DNA of 64,000 nucleotides. Origin: Nemophila menziesii. Its lineage: Eukaryota > Streptophyta > Magnoliopsida > Boraginales > Hydrophyllaceae. Position numbers and translations under genes: made by a program. Location: NCBI GenBank assembly GCA_029959085.1, contig JARWIR010000001.1, positions 70,804,899 through 70,868,898 on the forward strand, in the 5' to 3' direction. The notes beneath the pieces were generated by a model. It searched no databases. It had not been told where the DNA came from and was given only the letters and a program-made list of their open reading frames with translations. Shown here piece after piece: positions 57,089 to 64,000 of this stretch. Numbering within the stretch: the stretch's first letter is position 1; every line of letters starts with the position of its first letter.

Positions 57089-57144
<56 letters not shown>
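57089..57144 (+). repeat. (AT)n microsatellite
   Basis: 56 bases of pure AT repeat, inserted in the transposase reading frame just after the SWIM finger (after the codons for HKCYS). Confidence 0.95.
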
Positions 57145-57147
<3 letters not shown>

Positions 57148-57456
57148 GTAGTACACACCAATGATATATCCTGTAAATGGTCCTTCAATGTGGAATGCTA
57201 CTAGGAATGTGGATGTTGAACCTCCTGTGGCGTTTAAATTGGTTGGCAGACCAAAAAGGGAAAGGACCAAGGAGGTTGATAAGAAACAAGTAACAAAGTA
57301 AATAAAGCAACACACAATCGCAGGTGTTCAATAGGCTAGAGGATTGAGTAAGGTAATGAGATGCAGGGGTTGTGGATTGCTAGGGCATAACACTCATACT
57401 TGTAAAGAGAAAAAAATAAAGATAATGAAAATGAGGGATTAAATAATACACAAGGT

Positions 57457-58935
57457 TTGAATGTTGAAGATGATAATGTTGAAGGTGTTAATGTTGATGG
57501 TTTTACTGGTGAAGGTGTGAATGTTAAAGGTGTGGATGAGAAACCTGATGGGGAGATTAACAGACTTTTTGATGAGTTTGAAGTACAACAATCTGCACCA
57601 TGTGCAACCCTTGTTACACAAAATGTGCCTGCAAAAGAAGAATCAGCTAAAACCAAACCAAAAATACCAGGACTAGTTGAAACTAGGGAAAATCAAAAAA
57701 AGAAAACCCCACAAGACAAAGCAACAGATTGAAGAGTATGGGTTTTAAACAATCTCTGGATGTTCACAGTCAATGTCAATAACAATAGTAAATACATGTC
57801 TTTAGGGTGTATATTTTTATTTAATCATTAGCTAACTGTGTGTTGTCTGTATTTTGAAAATAGGAAGATGAGAAAGGGAAAGAAAAATCAAAGAAGACGT
57901 AAACAATAATCTACCAAAATCAATACTAAAGGTAACTAATCATAACATTACATTACCAAATTGAACTTTAAAAACAAATCAATAAGTTAACATTTTATGT
58001 GGTTTACTGTGATTCTAGAAGGTGAAGATTGAAAAGCTCAACCAAGTAATCAAGCAGAGACAGGGCATGTGGAGATAAGCAAAGAGATGGACAATGGAAA
58101 AAACTCACATGTGCCATCACAGACTGATTCATCAATAAATCAAGTAGAAGTGCCTAAGGAGAAAAAAAAGGGGTTAAGCTGACAGTTTACCCCCTACACT
58201 TTTACTTAACTGACTAATCACCCCCCACATCTAAAAATTGCAGTATATTGTCGAGCACCAAACAGTACATGCGCAAACCAGATCTAAGAAGACATTAGCT
58301 ACAAATCAGGTACCTGACAATCATTCATTTGTGTATATTTAAGATGAAAGTGAATATATAGATGGTGATGCTTGGTTTTTTGGTGATAGGATAAAAACAA
58401 AGGGGAAACCACAACAAAGAATCCCTTCATCCAGCCTGTTACTGACACAAGTAATGAATTGCCTAAAGGAGAAACAACAACTATGCCATTAAAGAAAAAG
58501 TCCCTGAGGGGTATGTAAGGGGTAAGTTTATATACTTTTGATAGTTTACCCTCTACACTTTTAATTTATTGACAGTTTACCCCCTAAACTTTTAATTTAT
58601 TGACATTTCACCCCCCACAGATTATCTTCAAACATCCAAATCCACCTGCGCAAACCAGATCTAAAAGGACTTTAACTACAGATGGACCTCAGGTAGGTCA
58701 TTCACATATAATATGGAAAAGGTCTATATGTAAATGTTCATGTTTGGTTTCTTTGTTGATATGATAATTTCAAAGAGGAACCAGGAGCAAAGAAGCCATT
58801 TATGCAGCATAAACAAGGTTTTGTAATGAGAGAAGGAAACCCGAGGTACCTGACCATTGCCGCATCCCTTCGACTGAGGAAAGCGGCTGCCAAAACTCCA
58901 GCTTCTCCAGAGAAGGGACCAAATTGAACTTTTAT
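57457..58935 (+). pseudogene. MULE transposase C-terminal tail and 3' exons, uncertain
   Basis: A 91-codon frame at 57457-57732 is rich in V, D, N and G (NVEDDNVEGVNVDGF) and ends KKKTPQDKATD; it follows the zinc knuckle and is probably the disordered C-terminus. Between 57740 and 58935 short frames alternate with intron-like segments carrying TTTACCCCCTA repeats (58180-58225, 58545-58615). Repeated CAAACCAGATCTAA blocks at 58275 and 58645 suggest an internal duplication. No domain recognised. Confidence 0.45.
58545..58620 (+). repeat. Tandem TTTACCCCCTA motif in the MULE interior
   Basis: Three units of GTTTACCC-CTACACTTTTAATTTATTGACA type, period about 31-33. A related unit pair lies at 58180-58225. 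They match the consensus found in MULE termini. Confidence 0.75.
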
Positions 58936-59571
58936 CCATCAAAAACTTGAATCTGCATATTTACTAATCTATTTTACATGGATTGTTTAATATTTGAGTG
59001 TGTATGGCTTTATTTTGTGCTTACTCGAGAACTATCGTGGTTGTAATAGTCTAGGGTTAAGTGTCTTTTTATTATGTGGTGGTAGTGTTATTTGGTTGTG
59101 AAGACTTTAGTCCAGGCTGTGGGTTTTTTTAATTTTGTGCAACTTGCATTTGAATATTAACCTTTTGTGAAACTCTATATAATGCCAGCAAGATGAAATC
59201 TACTTTTGTCTCCTTATCTACTTTTTGTATACTTTAATTAAACAGCATTGCATTCACTTCTTACTTACTAAAACGAAAAAAGTATTGCTTCGAACATAAC
59301 CTTCAATTCCATTGAAAACACAACAACGCAGTACATAACAAGTCTCAAATAAACCACTACAAATAACACAAACTAACACATACTACATCTTCAACAGTTC
59401 ACCAATCTGACACACTAATAAAACAAAACAACTAAAACTTAGAAAAGCATACAACTAAAACTCATACATCAAGCAACTAAACCACAAACATTGAAGAAGA
59501 AGATGAATATCAACACAAGGCAACTCCATTTCAAAATCAAGTTATCTCTTGTTAAACTGTTCATCATCCCC

Positions 59572-61647
59572 TCAAGACGGAGTATTTCCATCCTCGACAA
59601 CCTTCACTTTTGCAGACTTGGAGATCAAAGCTTTAAAAGCAATGTTTCCTTTTTTTCGCAATTCATCCAATTCCTCAGCTACTACCTTAAACTCGGTTTT
59701 CAACTCAGTCACTTTTGCAGACTCCATCTTCAACGCGTCACAAGCTTTCTTTTCTAATTGAACCATTTCATCAAAAATCGATGCCAACATATTCATCTTC
59801 GACTCCATTGCATCAAGTTCTAACGTGTGTTTCTCGGTTTTACGCAATAGCACACAGATTACCGAAATACTTTGTTCACCCATATGCTCATCCAACCAAG
59901 TAAAGAAATTGCAATCCTTCAAAGAACACCAATACATACACCTGTAAAATCGCCTACTGGTGGTCCTTTGTGTGTTCTAAAATAAATGCAAAAAGTAATT
60001 GAACCACAACCGCAAGTGTACGGTTGTCCCAAGTAGTAATAATGATACTAGGATCGTTCGCAGAGACGGTTGGTTAACTACAATACTTATCAAGTAATGA
60101 TGGGTTGCACTTAAGGAAGCAAATAAAAGATATAATTATTGATTGGTTGTTTTGTATTAATTCTAAGTGATGAAAGATTAAAGTAAAAATGTAAATAAAT
60201 ACTAAGACGCAAGTAAATGAAGGTAAGATGCAAATATGAGAAGGCAGTACTTGAGAAACGCAAGGGATCCTCCTAATTCTATTTCATAACATATGTTGTT
60301 TAAGGGTTAAACTGGTCAATTAACATTGGTCGGGATTCTATAATCCTTGTACCCCCGTCAGGGTGGACTGCAAGGCTATTCTAGAGTGTCACTAGTCCCG
60401 TCAGGGTAAATATGATCCACTTTCGAATGATTAAGTGTTTTTACCTCATTGGCCCTAAAATTAACTAAGCTCGTCAGAGTCAAATAGTTTCGATTTTAGA
60501 TTGAGTAATTAAGTCCATACCTAAACCCTCCGTCAGGATGATCCACATGCCACATATGTGGAATAGCCTAGATACTAACACCTTCTCTTAGTTGATCACT
60601 CCAAAAACAGTAAATAATCTCAAATTACAGAAAAATGTCAAAGACCCAATTTAATTTAATTTATTGAAAACCCAAATTTAGACATATGAAATTCAACAGA
60701 ATAGGGATTCACCCGTTATGCATTCTCAAGTACTATGAAGAAATTAGCTCATACTAATTAAAAATAAAATTAAATTAAAAGAAAGAGAACTCATAATGTT
60801 TTACAGAATTAAAAATAAAGAAAACCTAATTTTCGGAATTGAATTTGGCTGAGAATGGAGATATAGACACTCTCCAGCTCTACAGCTTTCTTCTTCTTCC
60901 TTCGTTGACTTCTCTCTGATGCTTGTGCTTATGAATAATGAGTTGTCTGTATAAAATAGAAGTCAAAAGCCCCTTTTATACTAATAAAAACAGATTAGGC
61001 CTTGGACTTAAGATTAAATCACTAATTAAAAGCCCAAGTCCATTTTCTAAGCCTAAAATCTCGTAACTGCTGCACCACCTCCACTAAAACAGCTCTAGCC
61101 GATTCGTTGTAACTCCGATTGACCTGAAATCACTTGCTAAATTTCCGTAACTCGATAAGGAACATATTCTCTTGAAAGGTCAGTGGCTAAATCAACTCGT
61201 AAGTGTCTCGAAATCAGCAATCTTTGGCATGTTTTCCAGATTTGCAGCTCCAAAATATAATTCTTTCGGGATTTATCTTCAAGCTTTGACTCCATATCAC
61301 GATCTTTGACTCTTTTCTCGGATTCCTTTCCTAGCTAATATTCAAAACCTAAAAACTTTTCACTAAAATACACAAGATTACGCGCAAAAGTTTAATAAAT
61401 CAAAAATACTAGAAATAAAATAGGAATTCCGGATTATTGCATTTTTAACTCAAAAGTCTATTAAAATATTCAATTAAACATAAAAAATGATGTCTCCCAA
61501 GGGTCGAAAATAAGAACAATTAGGGAGACATCACCTACCTGGATTCGCATCAGGCCAAGAAGTGTGCACTTTGGCTTCGAATCCACACCTGCAATATGGA
61601 GCGGGAGAAGAAGTTGAGCCCACACTTTGGGCATTATGTGGCGACAT
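59572..61647 (-). CDS. GRF zinc-finger protein gene of the MULE, split by a solo LTR
   Basis: The ATG is at 61647. The frame runs to 61534, is interrupted by the solo LTR (59958-61533 plus one TSD copy), and resumes at 59952 to a stop at 59572. Removing the LTR and one TSD copy leaves 165 codons including the stop, with no other interruption. Residues 18-58 form a GRF-type zinc finger: YCRCGFEAKVHTSW, the NPGRRFY motif, then C-x8-C and NFFTWLDE. The rest (about 60-160) is a charged helix with coiled-coil character (VQLEKKACDALKMES, VAEELDELRKKG). GRF fingers bind single-stranded nucleic acid in other proteins; the role here is unknown. It lies convergent to the transposase and close to the right TIR. 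Confidence 0.8.
59958..61533 (-). mobile_element. Solo gypsy LTR inserted in the GRF gene
   Basis: 1576 bp. On the minus strand it runs TGATGTCTCC...GGACCACCA. Perfect 5-bp TSD CCTAC (59953-59957, 61534-61538). It is inserted within the codons for the conserved NPGRR motif. Same subfamily as 32225-33789. Confidence 0.9.
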
Positions 61648-61739
61648 GATTGCTGATAGAAGAAGTTTACTTGCCAAGTACGACAATGGAAGATTGAAAA
61701 AATTCCAGAACTAGGGTTCTTCAAAGCTTCCCCAAATTG

Positions 61740-62067
61740 GTAGAAATAGTGGGTTATTTTTGGTTTTTAACTTTGATTATTCATTTTGTGTATTTATACT
61801 AAGGACAAAAGTGATGTACCCAAAATACCCCTCTTAAAATAAGTGTTTAAATAACAATTTCTGAAAAAATGATTTCTTTATTAAAAAAAAAATATTACGT
61901 CCTTGCGCGCCACGCTGCGATTTAACAGCAAAAATGGACTGAATCCGTTAACAAGGGGTATCGAGTCACGAAAATGATTTTTAAGGACCATCCATTCATA
62001 AAAAATTTAGTGGGGGACAAACTGTCAAAACGAATATATTTCAAAGAAATAGTGTATATATTTACTT
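61740..62067 (-). repeat. Right TIR of the two-gene MULE
   Basis: It is the inverted partner of 52805-53135 and ends ATTTACTT, the same last eight bases as the right end of the Pack-MULE at 15046. Confidence 0.9.
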
Positions 62068-62076
62068 AAAAGGAGA

Positions 62077-62420
62077 TAATTAGAAAGACACCAAACAAAC
62101 TGGAAAGATTTCCGAGAGTGGTGTGAGGATTCAATGTTTGATGAAGATTTGTATGAGAAAAATACGAACGGAAAAAATACCCAAGAAATGTATTTATTAG
62201 ATGATTTTTGGTTAGGTATTTTGTTTAGTTTAGGTTGAGAGGGTGGAAAGGGAAAGAGAGTTGCATTGGATTATATAAAAAACGAGGGAATTATAATAAA
62301 CAGCCCCACGACCTTGTTTCTTACAAACAAAAGCCCCAACCCAATTACCCACTAACTAGTAATCCTATCCCAACTATAACCCAGTAAAAAGACCCAATAG
62401 CCCCCTTCCCCTCTCTGTTA
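62077..62420 (+). other. Right flank of the MULE, unassigned
   Basis: AT-rich with no recognisable gene or repeat. A CCCC-rich stretch (AGCCCCACGACC, AAAAGCCCCAACCC) starts at about 62302. Whether this is the pre-insertion continuation of the LINE 5' flank cannot be told. Confidence 0.35.
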
Positions 62421-62940
62421 TACAGTGAACAACAATCGAAAGCCAAAACAAAACACCCATATTAGATCGATGCCCTCCTTCCCCCCTCTCTCTCTGCTCA
62501 CTGTGCTTCCCCTTCTTTCTCACTGTGCTTCCCCCTCTTTCACCCTGCACCGAGCCTTCCGCCACCATACCTTCCCCTGCTGCTGTAACACCACCACCCC
62601 CACCGAGAGCTACCCCCACCGCCCCCTCGATGCCCTCCTTCTGGATCTGCATTCTTCTCTGCGAAGCTCCACCACTGCACTGCACCACCACCTCGCGCCA
62701 CCAACCACCGTCGAAGCTTTGAAGGTTGCTGCTGCAAATCTGGCAAAACGCGACCCAGCAAGCAAAAGAGTCTTCCTTCAGCAAGCCACGACGCCACCAT
62801 CAGCGATAGATCTACGTCATCACCACCATCAGCGAGCTTCGACGCCACCAGCAGCGACAACATCAAGGCCAGATCCACCACCAGCGCCTCCATTTCCACC
62901 ACCATCTCCTCCATTTCCACCACCATCTCCTCCATTTTAA
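62421..62940 (+). other. Pyrimidine-rich low-complexity region
   Basis: It is open on both strands for 130-170 codons (plus 62425-62940, minus 62374-62784 and 62540-62935) because of C/T- and CCA-rich composition. The plus-strand frame ends in PPFPPPSPPFPPPSPPF repeats. There is no domain, and the openness is explained by base composition, so I do not call a gene. A 5' exon of something beyond the window remains possible. Confidence 0.45.
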
Positions 62941-62996
62941 ATCTAAAGCCACGTCTCCCACCACTCTCGCCATCCTACCAACACCCTGCACCAGAT

Positions 62997-63216
62997 CCCC
63001 GTTGCCTCCTCCAGCAACCTTCGAAGCCCATCGACAGCACCAGATCTGATGCACTGGCCTCACCATCTCAGTTCTGGACCAGCACCTTCTTCTGCAGCGA
63101 AACCGCCGTCCCCACCACAGCGGAAACCGTCGCCTCCTCCAGCTAAGTTTTGAATCCCATCTACAACCACCAGATCTGATCCACTGGCCTCACCATCTCA
63201 GTTCTGGACCAGCACC
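62997..63216 (+). repeat. 130-bp tandem duplication, 1.7 copies
   Basis: GCCTCCTCCAGC ... CCAGATCTGATGCACTGG ... CAGTTCTGGACCAGCACC at 62997-63086 recurs at 63127-63216. The last 48 bases (63039-63086 and 63169-63216) are nearly identical. Confidence 0.85.
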
Positions 63217-64000
63217 GCCCTTTTTTTTTTAAACGTGATTGTATTAAAACTTTTTAGCCCATAACACATTGGGTCCAGACCCATGCCTTGTTGGTCCAGC
63301 CCATTTTGGGCCAAGCATTACTTGCAGCATTTTTTTTTTCTTTTTCTTTTTTTTTTTAAAAACTGAGTTTGGCAAAGTTTAGGTTATCTTTTTCATTTTT
63401 TTTTCACACAAACAAAATGGTCCAGCCCCAGCCCCATGTGGGCTAATCCTTGTTTGTTTTTTTCTTTTTGTCTAGTCCTAATCCTTTGATTTTTTTTTCC
63501 TTTTCTTCTGTGAGTGTGAGTGGGGAATGGTCTAGTAGTCTTTTTGGAATATGTCCAGCCCATATGGGCTATAACTTGTTTTTCAAATAGTAGTCCAGCA
63601 CATTAGGGTCATTTAATATTTGTTTTTATACTGTTATTTTACTGTGTCCGTCATATTAGGGCTAGACATTATGGTCTAGACATTATGGGCTAGACATTAT
63701 GGTCTAGACACTTGTTTCTTGGAAGTTTGATACGGATAAAAACGGACAAAAAACGTATTCCCTATCTCTTGACATGGACAAAAACTTGACATGGAAAAAC
63801 CCTGAAAAGTATGTGGACAAATCTGAAAAAATAGAATTGGAACAGACACACCGTACAAACGTTAAAAAACATATAGGTCTATACGAATAGGTACATACCT
63901 CCTTGAATATACCGGAAAAATATATCAAGTAGTAAAAGTTCTAGAAAAAAAATTAATAAAAAAACGAAAAAGAAATAAAAAAAATTAATAAAAAAACAAA
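63217..64000. repeat. T-rich region with recurring AGCCCATNNNGGGCT motifs and a 14-bp tandem repeat
   Basis: Variants of GTCCAGCCCATATGGGCT occur near 63295, 63420, 63555 and 63590, several of them self-complementary. At 63661-63712 a 14-bp unit, (G/T)CTAGACATTATGG, is repeated about four times. T runs interrupt throughout. The final 200 bases hold no gene that I can recognise. Confidence 0.6.

Larger units (their letters stand above)
55200..57420 (+). pseudogene. MULE transposase, DNA-binding, catalytic and SWIM regions
   Basis: At 55380-55620 a MuDR-type N-terminal domain reads NYWYKIRDVCEGAGLGWFLYAS and ECEKDLDHRHVSAKFMA. At 55701-56100 the transposase core has CKRGFLEGCRKFVGIDGCHLNG, with the first catalytic D in GIDGCHL, and ISDRQKFG, with the second catalytic D. 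After an intron-like gap (56100-56180), 56205-56504 gives MLPDIEQCHCVRHLYNN and LLNNLCESYNNAIKKVR; a catalytic E would lie here. At 56918-57090 the SWIM finger reads CPCRRWELFGIPCYHAI (C-x-C...C-x-H). An (AT)n run then interrupts it, followed by YTPMIYPVNGPSMW and a knuckle CRGCGLLGHNTHTC near 57365. Stops in the N-terminal domain and elsewhere make it a pseudogene. Confidence 0.85.
52805..62067 (+). mobile_element. Two-gene Mutator-like element (MULE) with long TIRs
   Basis: It has 9-bp flanks AAAATGAGA (52796-52804) and AAAAGGAGA (62068-62076), one mismatch. TIRs are about 330 bp (52805-53135, 61740-62067). Within lie a decayed plus-strand transposase gene and a minus-strand GRF zinc-finger gene pointing toward it. 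A solo LTR (59958-61533) was inserted later; without it the MULE is about 7.7 kb. The convergent two-gene layout recalls maize MuDR (mudrA/mudrB), although the second gene is unrelated in sequence as far as I can see. Confidence 0.85.

Noticed and set aside
57082..57315. Frames rich in alternating Ile-Tyr on both strands
   Set aside because: They are products of the (AT)n run at 57089-57144.
62374..62940. Open frames of 130-171 codons on both strands
   Set aside because: Composition (C/T and CCA runs) keeps both strands open; the products are P/S/H-rich or G/E-rich with no domain.

Overview
This is plant nuclear DNA, most likely from a eudicot. It is an AT-rich intergenic region built almost entirely of transposable elements inserted into one another. 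The evidence is LTRs with tRNA-type primer sites and polypurine tracts, Athila/Tat-like Ty3/gypsy gag and protease, a Tork/TNT1-like Ty1/copia element, L1-type LINEs with an RNase H domain, a tRNA-derived SINE, a hAT MITE, two Mutator-like elements (MULEs), and a captured fragment of a plant WRKY group IId gene. I see no intact host gene, tRNA or rRNA gene, or CRISPR array.

0-16.8 kb: a minus-strand gypsy element (primer site at 16.18 kb) has its gag gene split by a solo LTR. That LTR is split twice, by a deleted gypsy copy (4427-7234) and by a non-autonomous MULE (7579-15046). The MULE carries WRKY sequence and is itself split by a young copia element (8628-14396; LTRs differ at 7 of 653 sites). 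Every layer has a target-site duplication (TSD). A separate plus-strand solo LTR (391-1901) sits in a MULE transposase relic.

16.8-46 kb: a LINE relic is followed by an old copia element (about 18.96-46.02 kb) whose integrase gene is split by a 22.4-kb block (20513-42939). The block holds gypsy LTRs in both orientations, decayed gag and protease, two solo LTRs with perfect TSDs, a second LINE relic, and two GC-rich arrays of paired palindromes. A SINE with a triplicated tRNA-like head sits in the 3' half of the copia element.

46-52.8 kb: a nearly full-length but decayed minus-strand LINE carries a hAT MITE in its endonuclease start.

52.8-62.1 kb: a potentially once-autonomous MULE has long terminal inverted repeats (TIRs) and a 9-bp TSD with one mismatch. 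It holds a decayed transposase gene on the plus strand and, convergent with it, an otherwise open 164-codon GRF zinc-finger gene on the minus strand. A solo LTR now breaks the GRF gene. From 62.1 to 64 kb there is low-complexity sequence with short tandem repeats and no recognisable gene.

The strongest leads are the two-gene MULE with a GRF protein, the WRKY capture in the other MULE, the paired-palindrome array with a period near 149 bp and 20-21 bp within pairs, a 31-32 bp periodic CCCC(C)T motif shared by MULE ends and the interior of the autonomous MULE, a conserved hairpin at the start of the gypsy LTRs, and the SINE head triplication. All identities and spacings were judged by eye; no database search was possible.
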